64,000 bases of DNA from Atrichornis clamosus (GCA_013400975.1 WBMZ01005341.1:248001-312000), one strand, 5' to 3'; counted from the stretch's first letter, positions 48,553 to 61,084 are shown. Notes: generated by a model from the letters alone, not told the origin. A program made the numbers and translations.

Positions 48553-51500
48553 GTAATTCTTTGTTTCATAGTGCTTCTCAATTCCTCCTGACTTTCGTTG
48601 CTGCATTGCAGCTGGCTAAAAGTGGTCACTTCTGTGAAATGAGAAAATTTACTGAACACAGGAGTCGCTACCAAAACATAGGTTTGGAAACAGGTTTTAA
48701 AACAAGCATTCAGGTAGTGGGTCCTGTACTTCAAATATTTTGAACAGCTGTGGTTTTTGATGAGTTTCACTTTATCCAGTTGAGTATTTATGTGTGGGAA
48801 GTTGTGGGTACAATTCTGTGCCAATCTGGGGTTTGCCTGTTTGTTCTTAAGGAGATTGATCTGTGTGTTCTCTACCCCAAAAAAAAGATGTAACCATCAG
48901 CCATTTAAGGGCCCTGACTGTGCTAAGAGTTATAAACAGTCTTGCCCTGGTGGAATAATGGCACATATTAGTAGGAAGAAATAATATGAGAGAGAGCTCT
49001 GTGAAGTGGGAAAAAGCTCTGAACCTCACCCAGGAGCAGGAAGAAGAAATCATTGGTAATGGGATCTTCTGATGCTGTATCTTGCAATTCCATGGTTCCT
49101 TGTTTTCAGTGCCACTGGTGTATGTTTTTTGGTTCAGCTCTGGCTTCCCAGTTGTCAAAATTCAAGTTCTGTGTTAAATTTCTCCTGCTCGAGGCAGATG
49201 GCTACAGATGGAGCAGAAGGTGGTGGTAGAATGTTACTCTGTACAGGAGCCTGTGGGTGCCTGAGCCTCGTGGGACAGATGGATAATTTACAGTGCTGTG
49301 GTGTGGGCTGTGACAGACGTCAGTCATGTGTTTGATCTTAAGCATATTTCAAGGAATGTGTCAGTTTGAAAGTCTTTTTTATTGTAGCTCCTGGTAGATG
49401 CCCCATGTCCAGGACATGTTCTAGCTGAGATCCACATTGTGCCAGAGTTAAGGAGTTACTTTTGATTAAAGGGTGTTGAAACTGGTTTCTTTGTAAGTCC
49501 TCTGGGGAATTTGCAGTCTCCCGTTGGATGACAGTAAACGAACCACTGTACCCAGATTGCTTTGTCTGAAGAGAGGGAGGGGAAAGGAAAATTTCTTTCC
49601 TAATTTAGGCATTAGCTTTTCCAGGCTTGAGTGGCACCAGTTGCTTGTGACCTGCACAGCCCAGGAGGTGAAACTCATCCCATTGACAGTTAAAACTTTC
49701 AAGATGGTCAAGGAATTAATGTGCTTGCTGGGAATGAGGCATTGGCGTTGCAGATGGCAGTAGGTTTTGTGGGAACTTTCTGCAGAAAACTTTCTGACTT
49801 TTTCCTGCAGAATAAACGATGATTATCTGTAGTGTTTGTTGATTCAGTCTGTGGACCATTAGGGTGTTTATTGTCCCCAAAATCAATGTTGAGGAGGAAC
49901 TTGCTGATTTTTCTTTTATCTGTAGTACAATATTAGCAAATGATTGGAAGAGATTTACTGTGTTTCCATTTTGTGTTATAGTTGTACTGTGAGGAGACAC
50001 CACCGCTCTTGGATCTATTCAGTTGAGGAGTTGGAATCCATAAGAGACTTCAGTTCCTTTTCTTTCCACATTAATATTTTGACTTTACAGACTTTGGGGT
50101 TCATACTTGGATGCCTGTTACAGATTCTTACCCTGTGTCAGAAGCTAAGCAAGCTGCTGGTAGCCACAGGGTGCCTTTGAGCCCATAGCAGGATGTGTGT
50201 CAGGGGACTCTTCAGTTTATACGTGGGTGTTTCTTGGAAAAGGAATGTGGGTTTCTAGGTTTAGCCGTGAGGAGGATGTGGAAAAGTTGTTGTGGGGAGT
50301 CACTCTTGGAAACCTTGCAGATCTCCTGAAGGATATCCACAATTCATACATGTGAGTCTAAACTCATGAAAATAATCCATTTATGAAGGCATGAAGGCCA
50401 TATAATGAAGTCCAGCATAGAAATAAGCCATATATTACACACATAGGCCCCTTGGCCTATGTCCTCTAGTGAGTGACTAGTAACATTCCTGCTCCTGGGT
50501 GATGGACCTTCTGTATTTTCACTGCAGGTGATCTAGAGAGAAAAAAATCTGTCCCTCCCTTGGCTGCTTTAGGCAGGTTTCAGAAGACTATTTCAGAAGA
50601 CCTTTAAGCACAGAGAACAACAGAGAGAATAGAGCCAGATTTTAATATTTAACTTTCGTAACTATAATATTTAACTTTTGTAACCGTGTGTAGTGTTCTC
50701 AGTGTAAACTGTCTGCTTCCAAAAGCAGCTCTATTTACCCAGTCCTCAGGCTCTACACCACATCCCACTTGTACTGCTGAGAGTTGGACTCACAGGGGAG
50801 CAACTGCAAATCATTTAATGTAAGACACTGCAACAAGACAAAAAATCCTCCCTGGCTTTCTGTTGGTACAATTTTTGTTTCCCCAGAGTAACACCAACTT
50901 GCTCACGCCTTGAAATTTATTGCTGCTTCTACAGGGAGAAAATACAACTCACAGCACGTTAGTACAGGGATAAACAGCACTGATGCTGCTGGAAGGGGCA
51001 CCCCAGATGGGGAATTTAGTTGCAGTGGCATTGAAATGGAAATGTGCCAGTCTTTGGGGAGGTTGTTATCAGTGAAAGCAGTTTGCCTGAAACTGGGCCT
51101 TAGAGAACATGGGACTAGTCAGTACTTAAAAGGGCAGAAATGTTTGCAAGCTGCATCCTTAACAGAATACAGAATTCTGAAATTCTGCTGTAAAAAGAGA
51201 AAACAAACAGGTCTCTCCTCATGGGAAGCTCCTGAATAAATCCCTTGTGTGAAGACTGAAAAGTAAAGAAGTGTTTAATTTTACATTGTACCAAATACAT
51301 TGATTGGGAGGTGAGGAGAGAATTGGGGGAGGGGTTGATTTTGGGAGATCCAGAACTGGCACTCCCTCCCACCCCCTGACAGGGAGGGGATGCAGCACAT
51401 TAGGTCTGCCAGCTTTAATGGCCACTGATAAAAGTTGTGAGTTTTCATGTTCTCTTGGTAAAAGTCCTGTGGAGGTGAGCATCTCCAGGAAGGACAGAAA

Positions 51501-53000
51501 TAGGTGAATAATTATTTTTGAGAAAGCTGAAGTGGAAACACAAAGCATTAGTGCACCTAAAGCTTGATAGAGGTCACTACAGGACACGGTCTCTGTCCAG
51601 GGCATGTGCAGGTAAAAGGTGAAATGGCTGCACTACAAACAACAAAAAGCAATCAAAAACTCTCTCTCAACATTTTACACAACACTTTTCTTCTTTTGAG
51701 CCTGTTTAATTACCTGCTCCCTCCTTTAAATGGAGTTTCCCATTTGAACCTTTCTTTCTGGCTGTACTGATGTTATGTGCATTATTTTTAATCATATAAA
51801 TAAAGATATGTGTGTGCGTGCCTATTAGTAACTGCTTAGCAGACAGAACAGTTCTGTACTGAGAAATTTACAGTCCTTTCTGGGATAGGTTAAAAAGAAA
51901 TAATTCACATAGTTTCCTTATCATGCTTATGTTTGGGGTTTTTTTTCTGAAATTCCCACATAGTTGTGGTTTTGTCCTATTTTGACACTGAGAACTGCAG
52001 TTCAAGTCTAATTGATGCGAACTGTTGCTAAAATAAGATTTTCATTTTTAGCCTGAGAAAATCCCACCAAGACATTACAATTCAGCATATCCTGAGAACT
52101 CCAAGGTTTACATGTTCTTTTATTAGCAAGTAACCAGAAATACTGAAAATAAAGTAGATTATGTCCCAGTTTGTCAACGTATGTATCCTGTCTGAAAAGT
52201 CCTCTTGACATTTCCAAAGATTTCAGATAGGAGGCTATTTATTAGAAAAAAATCCATTTACTTTTGAAAGATTTTGGTTTTCTGCAAGATTTTAACAACA
52301 TATAGTTCTCTCCCTCTCTGTGGTTTTTGGTAGGTCCAGAGACATGGCAAGGACTGGCAGAGTGTTCTTGGGCCTGTGAAAAGGAGTGTAAAGTACAGAA
52401 CTGGTTGGGTTTGGTGTGAGGCTGATTTTTTGACCTAGAGAATGTTGCATTAAAAGCATCTCAAGGGTCTTAGTATTAAAAATTCAGCAATGCATTGCTG
52501 TCATGGCAGCATGAAAGGCTCAAGTTAAAGCTCTTGCAACAGCAGAAACATAAGAATTGCTGCTGAATAATCCTTTAAAATACAATGGGAGTTCGACCAT
52601 CAAAATCACCTTTACTGTAAAATAGTTTGTCATCATTTAAGTAATACTTTATGTGCATTTGCAGCCTTTCTGTGAAGCAGTTCTGGGCTCTGGGCTGTGT
52701 GCTGTCCCTGTATGGGGTGTCCTGAAGTGAACTCGGGCTGCACTTTGGCTGCTGGTGGAGACTTGGGAAAGGGAATTGTTACTGTGGAGACTTTGGATGT
52801 TGAAAGGAGGGACCTTGACAGCAAAAGAAGGAGGGGAGGAGATGGATGTTGTGTCTGTTAATTTAACTTTTTGCTTATATTACTAGGGAAAAAAAATTCC
52901 TGTTATTTGTACTAGTGTGCATTTTTGTGCTTCTGAATCTTTTAAAATGCTCAGTATTTCATTGTCTTTGGAATCTGGTCTGAGTAATGTGGTCTACATG

Positions 53001-53088
53001 GTCTAGTGGAAAGTGTCCCTGCCCATGGCAGGGGTTGGAACAAGATGATCTTGAAGGTTCCTTCCAACCCAAACCATTCCATGGTTTA
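53001..53088 (+). mobile_element. CR1 LINE 3' end fragment
   Basis: 'gtgtccctgcccatggcagg' through 'ttccaacccaaaccattcc' matches the 3' end of the copy at 29690-30460, base for base over long stretches. Confidence 0.88.
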
Positions 53089-54200
53089 AAGTGCATTTTT
53101 TGTGTAATAAATTGCTATACATGCAAAGAGCATTGTTAAAGACCCCTGTGATAAAATAGTCTTTGGTTATTTCCAAAGAGTTTGGGCACTTTCCTGGCTA
53201 GAAATGAACGTGAAACAATGGCAAATTGTGAGCATCAGTGTATTAGAAATGTAGTTAGTCATATGCTTTAGATAAACAAGGATAGCTATGTGCTTTAGCT
53301 GAAAAATATGATGAGAATCATGACTTTACCTGTCCAGTGAAGTTTCAAGCGTACTCATATTAAATGAGACTTCAATCAGAAAAAAATCCTTCATCGTAAT
53401 AAAGGAAATAAACTGGAGATTAGTCAGTTGTAGGTTTCATCACAACATTTGTCACAAATTCCTGGAAAAACATTAGGAAGTCACTTTTGTCTGTTTCAGT
53501 TCTTCATGTTTAAGATGGGGTTAAATATTTCCCTGTCTGATATGATTTGTCTGGTTTTGATCTGCATGTTCTTTCAGGCAGCGATTGTCTCTGGCAGTGC
53601 CTCACTCAGTCTGCACAAGACTAAATGAAAATCCCAAATATAAGCCCTTCTGACAGACTGGCAGCACAGCTGGAGTATTTTTAATGACAGAAGATCAATA
53701 TTAGTGTATCTTTGCAAGTTGCTTCTGCCCTGCTGTTTTGTAGGGTCATTTAGCAGGATATGTGAGTTGGAATTTTTCTTTAGTGTTTTTAAAAGAAAAG
53801 AAGGAAAGGGATCTGGAATAGCTTTAAACAAGAAAAGGATATATTTGTCACATGAAAGTAACCCTGAAAGAACATGGGGTCAGTTCAGTTGCCCTGTATT
53901 TAGTTACACCAGTATTCACACACCTACGTTTCTCTAAATAAAAAATGTTCATTCTCATGCTGTGTGTGACCATTTTATCCCTTTTCAGTGACTCCTCATC
54001 CAGTCTCGTAGCAGACAGTCAGATAAATCCTGTTTTTAAGTGCCAGAATTCGTGCACTAGAAACACACTGTGATTTTGCTGAGCTTGTGTCATCAGACCA
54101 GTGTTAACCTTGGCTTCACATCCAGTATTCCTTTGTCTTTCCATGTAATTATGTTGTCCTTGAGGAATAAATACAACATACCTGGATTTGCTGGGGAAAT

Positions 54201-54280
54201 GAGTGGGGCTTTCCTGTGCAGGGCCAGGAGTTGGACTTCGTGATCCTTGTGGGTCCCTTCCAACTCAGGATATTCTGTGA
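54201..54280 (+). mobile_element. CR1 LINE 3' end fragment
   Basis: 'ggccaggagttggacttcgt' and 'gggtcccttccaactcagga' followed by 'tattctgtga' form the standard CR1 3' terminus. The tail lies 5' of a normal intron and is non-coding. Confidence 0.85.
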
Positions 54281-54926
54281 GAAAAATGACCTGTTTCTGT
54301 GTGCAGGGAAAAAAAAATTGGTGTGGTTTTATTTTTGCTTTTTAAAACAACCAAGCCCCGGGTTCCTGTATAGTACTTAAAACATTTAAAATAGAAATTT
54401 GTTTGTTGCTTGTATTGGGAGGAAAGGGCACCTGGATGGCTTTGTTAGCCTGCTGTATCCAAGTGGAGTGTTTAGAGAGCTCCAGTAATTGGCCCCATTT
54501 GCTGGGAGAGGGAGCCAAGTACATATAAGCCATCCTGGGGCAGGAAGTGGGAATTAATGCGCAGCGTTTCTCATCCTGTGGTTGGAATTCTGCTGTTGGG
54601 AAGCAAGCAATTTTTTAAAAATAAACAGCTTTTGCTGCCTTTGAGAAAACTAAAATGCAGGTTTTCCAGCGTTGTGTTAGGGCAGTGGTACTATGGATGT
54701 TTATCAGAGCATTTTTACTCCCGTGCTGAGGGCGGGTGGTGGAGGAGCAGAGGCTCCGAGGGCTTCGGGAGCAGCAGCGGGGGCGCAGGGACTGGAATGC
54801 AGTGACATCTGGATTTGTCAGTGTACATTTTTAACAAGATTTTCCTGCCTTTACAGTGCCTCTAAGCTGAGGGCACATAAATGGGTAAGCAGGGCACGGA
54901 GTGAAATGTTTTGATTTTTGTTTCAG

Positions 54927-54989
54927 AAACCCGACGTGCGGCTCTCCAGAGGCAGCATCGACCGGGAGGATGGAGGTCTCCAGGGCCCA
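54927..54989 (+). CDS. PTK2: FAK exon: linker (KPDVRLSRGSIDREDG)
   Basis: This 63-nt exon (21 codons, phase 0-0) lies between TTTGTTTCAG and GTAAGT. It reads KPDVRLSRGSIDREDGGLQG plus P. RLSRGS includes the S840/S843 region, a basophilic kinase site in human FAK. It is close to chicken (GGLQGP) rather than human (GSLQGP). Confidence 0.97.
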
Positions 54990-57886
54990 GTAAGTGTGTG
55001 TGGGATCTTTTCCTCTCCCAGCTCTTCCTCCAGTTTCCTGGTAGAACATGTTGTGCACTGTCTCAGCTGTGGGAGATGATTTAAAGTTTTTGCTAAACGT
55101 TTCCACTATTATTACATGGTTGTACAACTTTCCAAGAGGCTCAGCTTCTGTGGGAACAGCAGCCACGACAGACTGGTTCCTGCAGCAGTCTGGGGGATTT
55201 GGGGTTTGTTGGTTGGGGTTTTTTTCCCTTGAAGCTGTTCTTGAAACAAATACTAAAATGTTTCCACAAGTACATTGCAAAACTCTTTAAGTGCTCGTGT
55301 GCTGTAAAATTTGGCCTTTTATTTAAAAATGTAGATTGTTTCTTGCAAGTTTTGTCAACAGGAAGCAGGATTAAAGTAACTTTGGCAGTTGTTTAAACAT
55401 CTGAAGGTTTTTCTCACAAGGAATGTAAGTGTTGCTGTTACCCCAGAAGTCTGTTTGGGGTAAATGATCCACTATGAAACAACTGGAATAAACCCCACAT
55501 CCATTCCGTTATTCCCAGACAGCAGCTGCAGCTCGGGTGTTTTTTCTTAGTAGTTTAACTCCTGTCTATTTAACTAAAACCATCTCTTCAACTGTTTAAT
55601 TGGCACTGGAATCTCTGGATCATACTGATGGAAAAGGGGGATTAGGCTAGGGACTTCACGACACAAACCTGGTGCCTCATTCACTGTTTTTCCCCAGGGC
55701 TCACCTGTAAAATAGTGAATATTTTAAATTCACTCTCCTGTTCCATTTGGGATGCAATTGTAAACTCCTACTTTGGCTCCAGCATTTCTTCACTACTTAA
55801 GAATTTAGGGATTCTTCCTGCATTTGCAGCCAAAACACAGTCATGAATGAGTGAATTAATGACACACTGCAGCATGGTCTCTGGAGACATTCATGTCTGG
55901 AAGCTCCTAAGATTTTTTCCATGAAATTGGAGAAGACTGTTAGTCAGTGTTAGGCCTGGGCTGTTGTTGCATCTTTATGTAAGAGCAAGTAAAGTATTGC
56001 TGCATTTCGTGCTGCTCGTGAAGAGGCTTTGAGATGCCCAGGAGATTTTGAGGTCACGTCACAGGTTACAGCCCCCAGATCACAAACTGTTTCCAGGGCA
56101 AGTCCTGTCTGCCCAGACAAGGTAGTACAATCTCACACCCCATTTGAAAGAGTGTGAAGAAAACGCTTCATGATCGTGGACAAAATGGGTTTTAGAAGAG
56201 AGTCTAATTTGTGATAACTACATTTCTAGTTCCAGATTCTGATTTTGTAGTTCTATCATTCTTAATAGACTCAGAATGTAACTCTGACTTGATTTGCAGT
56301 GGGAAATGCTGCTGTGAGTCAACTTGAGTTCTCATGGAGTAGATGAGAAATTGGGCAGTGATACAAATGAGAAGTCCCCACCCACATTTTAATAGTTCCT
56401 GACTGATCACATTCTTTTGATGTACACTTCCAATACACAATTTTGTAAAAGTAAAAATGCAAGAATTGTTTTGGTGGGATTTCATTCTCCTCCCTCTCTC
56501 TTGCTCCCTTTCTCTTCCCCTGGGGTTACCAGATTTGAAATACTTGGGTTAACAGCACAAATCAAAGTTAATGATGTGACTGAATGTCTCCACTTTGTCT
56601 GTGTTCCTGTTTGTGAGGTGACCAACCTCATTGAGCCACCAGTGTTACTGCTGATTCTCCTGTTGCTGTTGACACTTTTAAAAAGCCCTTTTTGTGGTGC
56701 TGTCCAGCTGGAACTGTGGTTGAGCTTTGTCAGCACGAGTTCTCTCCCTGCAGTGGTGAACAGCACCTCTGTAGGGATGTCACCTGTCCCTGTTTCCAAA
56801 GACTGTACACTTTCTTTGTCCACCTAAGTTCTAGAAGATCCCTGGTCTGCCAGGCTGGCCTTCTGCCCTGCTTGCTTGACTTCCAGCACTTTGGAATTGC
56901 CTGTCTCCGTGCTCTTAAGAGATGGCTCTTAAAAAGCAACTGGCATCCATGGACTCCAGTTCCTTCAAAAGCAGATTCCCTGGGGACCTCACTAACTGTT
57001 TCCTGGAAATAGCCCCAAATACTCTCTCTCCATAGCCAGGGTGGAAGTTTTCCTGGAAATTTTGCTCCTCTATCCAACAATTTGAAACTCAGCTACTTTG
57101 TGGTCACCATGACTGAGACACGGACTGATCACCACTCGGTCCACAAGTCCCTCTGTTTACAAACAAAATTCCAGGAGGGCACCTTTCCTGGTCGGGTCCC
57201 TTAGTACCTGCACCAAGAAGTTCCCTTCACAGAAGTTTCCTGTACTTGTTTGTGTCCGCTGTGTGATATTCCCAGTTGAATTTTGGGAAGTTAAAATCAC
57301 CCATAAGGGCAAGGGTGGTTGATGTAGAGATATTCCTTAATATCGTGCTGGCACCAGGGCTGCTCACCCTGGTGACTGAGGTTGGCATGAAGGATTTATG
57401 AATACAATTATCAAGGAAAGTGTTTCTAAATTCTTCCAAATGAATATAAGCAAATGGACCTTGACTAAGAGCTTCGCAACAAAACCAAAAAGTAAACCAG
57501 CCTAGAAATGAATTCCCATTAGGGAACCATTCAGCGTTGCAGAAGTTCCGGGGTCTCTCCTTGTGTTGCCATTTGTCCTTCACCACTGTGACCTCTACAG
57601 CTGGATCTGTGGACACAGACTGAAAATGCCTGTGACTGTCCCACCACATCTGAGTAATAAGGAAGGATAAACCAGGGCTGTTGTGAGCAGTACAAAATAA
57701 TGCAAATTCTTTCCTTACTTTGTAAGTAATAGACCTGAAGTGAGGGACTGATGATGGTGAATCTGGATATATTTTTAACTGTCGGGAAATGTGGTGGGAA
57801 CTGGCTGCTCTCAGTGTTTGAGATAATGCTGATGAAAGCTGTGAGCACTGCAATAACTACCTTTTATGTTTTATTTTATTTTATAG
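54990..57886 (+). other. PTK2: Intron with an antisense CR1 ORF2 remnant
   Basis: The 3' half (about 56700-57350, perhaps further) is an antisense CR1. It ends in a long T/A stretch and TTATAG. Confidence 0.8.
56700..57350 (-). mobile_element. CR1 LINE, antisense, endonuclease to RT start remnant
   Basis: On the minus strand the residues LALMGDFNFPKFNWEYH (57255-57310) match the endonuclease end of CR1 ORF2 (MGDFN...W). Further on come GNFLVQV, then VSEVPRESAFEGTGVH, KSHLLRARRQAIPK and GRRPAWQTRDLLELR, all CR1-like segments between endonuclease and RT. Several frameshifts and stops make it dead. The 5' side, up to about 57850, is open but I could not assign it. Confidence 0.85.
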
Positions 57887-57926
57887 GCTGGTAACCAGCA
57901 CATATATCAGCCTGTGGGAAAACCAG
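57887..57926 (+). CDS. PTK2: FAK exon: Y861 segment (AGNQHIYQPVGKP)
   Basis: This 40-nt exon lies between TTTATAG and GTAAGC. It reads AGNQHIYQPVGKP plus one base. Y861 (QHIYQP) is a Src target linked to integrin and VEGF signalling. The following Asp codon is completed by the next exon. Human has IGNQHIY here. Confidence 0.97.
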
Positions 57927-58601
57927 GTAAGCAGTAAATTCAAGTACTGTCATCTTGAATCCTTGATTACAAATCTCCCAGCAGCAGTAGTGAACAAAGG
58001 TTCATGGCAGTATTTCCATCCAGGGTGGACTCAGTTCCAGGTACGACCCATCAGTGTTCGGTGTGCTGTGTGTTTAGATTCCCTGTGCAGGCCCCAGACG
58101 TGTAGTCAGCAAAGCCAAGGAAGTGTTTAGATCAACAGGCAGGAAGTGTCTAGAGCTGAGTCAGTGTGGGAATTCACCCAGTGTGGAGTTCAGACATGTA
58201 AAACTGAAGTAGACACCTAAAGTTGGGTTTCTTGGTCTCAAAAGTGAATCACATTCAGGATTGCAGCTGGGAAGAAGTCCAGTTTCCCCAGACACACACA
58301 GCATGTTGGCACTCAGCTGTGGTACAAAGGGGTGACAGCCTCTCAGGGGTGGGGTAGGTGTGCCCAGAGCAGTAGCAGTTGCCACAGAAAAGAGTTTCAA
58401 AGTCTATTACTTAAACAGTCCTGTTTTTACAAAGTGGAGCTCCTACAAACAGTGGATTTACTGCAGGACACAGAAAGATGTCCATCTCTGCTGGTAGAGG
58501 AGGGCACGTGCTGCCCTGTGTAGTGCAGACAGACCAGAATGGTTCATTAGAGCACCTGCCATGCTGGTGCTCTAAAAACACAAACTGTTTTTGCCAAGCA
58601 G
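57927..58601 (+). other. PTK2: Short intron
   Basis: A 675-bp intron ending in GCCAAGCAG. No repeats or extra exons were recognised. Confidence 0.85.
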
Positions 58602-58708
58602 ATCACGCAGCTCCGCCAAAGAAGCCTCCGCGCCCCGGAGCCCCCGGGCATTTGGGCAGCCTGGCCAGCCTGAACAGCCCCGTGGACAGCTACAACGAGG
58701 GCGTGAAG
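58602..58708 (+). CDS. PTK2: FAK exon: proline-rich region 2 (PPKKPPRP)
   Basis: This 107-nt exon lies between CCAAGCAG and GTAAGG. It reads (D)HAAPPKKPPRPGAPGHLG, then SLASLNSPVDSYNEGVK. PPKKPPRP is the PR2 SH3-binding site (Graf, ASAP1). It ends in phase 0, so the 9-nt PWR microexon can be added without a frame change. Unusually, the reading frame continues open past the donor for 48 codons into a 39-bp minisatellite, so intron retention would add a proline-rich tail. C+G content is high. Confidence 0.98.
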
Positions 58709-61075
58709 GTAAGGGAAACACCCCCAGCAAGTGGAACAGTGCCAGTGCCACGAGGAACACCCCCAGCAAATGGAACAGTGCCAGTGCCATGTGAAATACC
58801 CCCAGCAAATCAAACATTCCCAGTGCCATGTGAAACACCCCCAGCAAATTAAACATTACCGCTCCGAGGTAGTTTGGTGTTCCTGAAATAGAGACTGTGG
58901 AAAGCAAAGGCAACCAGACTTCCCAGGTAAATGCTGTCATGGGGCAAACACACCCTGGCAGCTCTCCAGGGAAGTGGGGAGGTAACTGGTGCGCTCAGGT
59001 TCTCCCTGACTGTGTTTCAGCGTGTTCCTCCCCTGGAACCTGCCCAGGTGAGCTTGTAACTCAAGTGAAGAGTGTATGAGATGTCCCAAATTGACCCAGC
59101 CTCCCTGCTCAGCAGGAAGGAGCACGCCCAGAGATCCCAGTTACTCAGGTGGTACCAAAGTCTCCTGCCCTCGGTCACTGTGAGGTGAGACCTGTCCAAG
59201 TTGTGGTGCTCAAAATGCTCCTGCTGCAGCACCAGGGCTCCTCAAAGCCTACTAGATCTGGGGAACAAGGGAAGAGGGGAAATGAGCTTTGAGATTCTTC
59301 TTGATGTGTTGTTTCATCTCCCATAAATAGGCAATAAAGCCAAAACTGAAACTTAACAGCAGTTCTGTAGCATGGTGCTGTGAAACAGTGTCCTGCCCCT
59401 GCTGCAGTTGGTGTCCACAGAACTGCTCCTGAGCATGTCAGGCACTTCCCAAATCATCCCTCTGTGCACTGTTCCCTGTCTGTGGGACTCCACTACCTTT
59501 CTAATCTCCAGGAAACAGCCCTGCCAAGCCTGTAGTAAAGAGCAGGAATCCATGCTGTGGTGGCCACAGCAGCTGGATAAGTGACTCTTATTTTAGGTGC
59601 TTTAAGAAAATACAGAATAAGCCTGTTTCATCTGAACATGAAATTCAAAACCTGCCATCAGAGCAGTGTGTTCAGCACAAATTGACCCAGCCACTGCCAG
59701 CCTGGCTCACTCCTGCTCTTGTTCTGGGATTATCAGAATATTTAAGAATCAGCGTAAATAGCCAACAGTGGTGACTTTGAGCAGGATTATTTATTATAAA
59801 TTGATGCCAGTGCTTTCTGAGCTGCCAAGCCTCAGAAAACGTCAAAAAGCAGTAACAGATGTGTTGCTAAACTTGGCTTCTCTAAAATTTCCTTTCTAAA
59901 TGCTGATACTGGAACATGAAAAATGTTTTTTTGAAATACATCCTTTTGACAACAAACAAACCTGAGCAGCCAGAGACATCAGTAATGAAAAGTGAACAGG
60001 ATTTGTGTACTAAATAGCTTCTTCAGTAGGAAAGAAGGGCTGATTTTTGTTTTTTTCTGTCAAAACTTCCTTGAAATTGGATTGTTTTATGCCCCTTGAA
60101 GAAAACAGCCTGTTATTTTTTGGCATAGCTTTGTTAATGGCTGCAGTCCTAAACTGAAGGTGCTTCTAGAGTTCATTTCAGACTCCCTTTTCTGTGCACC
60201 CAGTTCAGACTCCTGTTTCAGTCTCCCTTCTCTGCAGAACACAAGTGAAGAGGATGGGGACTGCCTGCTCTTGGGAGCCTTCAGGGCAGGCATCAGGGAG
60301 CACATGGATCTGTGTTCCTGGATGAGGCACAGTCAGCCAGTTCCACCAGGAAACTCGGGACTCCACAGTCTGCAGGAGCCAGGGTGTTAATATTGGGGAT
60401 AAACAAAGAGAAATTGAGTGTTACGAAGTACAGTGTCCCTAGTCTTGAAAGGTTAGGGCCTGCAGTTCCAAGGGTTGGGTATCATCTAGAGTGGGTTCTT
60501 GGCAGTTCTAAACCACGGCTGTGATGAGTTGTTGTGAACGAGACCTGCACGGTTAGATGACCATCATGACTTCTCCATTTCCCATCATGACTTCTCTAAA
60601 CAAAAATAAAAGTTTCAGAAAGATGAATACAACACTTTTAATAAATCCATGGAGAACTGGATTGTTTGTGTAAAGGGACCAGCATTCACAGGACAGGTGG
60701 TTTCCCAGGCCCTCTGCTCCATCCACCTCTGCCGCTTGCCAGACTGGCTTGCTCCTGTCCAGCTTTGCATGATCTCCTCCTGTGTGTTTAGTAGGAAGGA
60801 GGCATGGGGTGCATGGCAAACGCTTCCACTTCCCACAGGGATGCACAGCAGGGTGTTCTGTCACACAGGACCAGAGCTAACACGAGTGACTGCCGGTTCT
60901 GGTGAGGATGCGTTTCCGTTGCAGGCTTTTTAACTGGTCTCTTATTGCTGCACATGTTTTGGGTTTGGTTTGGTTATTTTTTTTTCCCCTGCTGAGTTTA
61001 TTAATATTGTTTTTCTTTTTTTCCCTTCTTTTGGTAAATTTCTTTAACCTTCCCCCACATTCTGCTCAACCATAG
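58709..61075 (+). other. PTK2: Intron between PR2 exon and PWR microexon
   Basis: Starts with the 39-bp minisatellite (58713-58859). No transposon was recognised. Ends in CTGCTCAACCATAG; the pyrimidine tract TTTCTTTAACCTTCCCCC lies just upstream. Confidence 0.85.
58713..58859 (+). repeat. PTK2: 39-bp minisatellite, about 3.7 units, open in the exon frame
   Basis: The block CCCCCAGCAA recurs at 58721, 58760, 58799 and 58838, exactly 39 bp apart. As 39 is 13 codons, the frame of the preceding exon stays open and encodes repeats like TPPANGTVPVPRG until TAA at 58850-58852. The array starts 4-5 bases after the donor GT, inside the region recognised by U1/U6 flanks. Confidence 0.93.
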
Positions 61076-61084
61076 CCATGGAGG
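61076..61084 (+). CDS. PTK2: Optional FAK microexon, 9 nt (Pro-Trp-Arg), 'FAK+'
   Basis: Nine bases, CCATGGAGG, lie between CAACCATAG and GTAAGC. The flanking exons meet in phase 0 (...EGVK | IQPQEI...), so inclusion gives EGVK-PWR-IQPQEI. This is exactly the three-residue Pro-Trp-Arg insert of FAK+, the major brain form in rat, and it sits at the same junction, just before FAT. A consensus donor offsets the tiny size. UGCAUG lies 50 nt downstream, in the place where RBFOX proteins promote inclusion. Chance alone would rarely give this tripeptide here with both splice signals. Confidence 0.92.

Larger units (their letters stand above)
48553..54926 (+). other. PTK2: 6.4-kb intron with two CR1 tails
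   Basis: CR1 3' ends lie at 53001-53088 and 54201-54280. A 22-bp near-duplication ('atatttaactttcgtaac' / 'atatttaacttttgtaac') lies at 50643-50686. A small C+G/CpG-rich stretch lies at 54720-54800. Nothing else was recognised. Confidence 0.8.
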
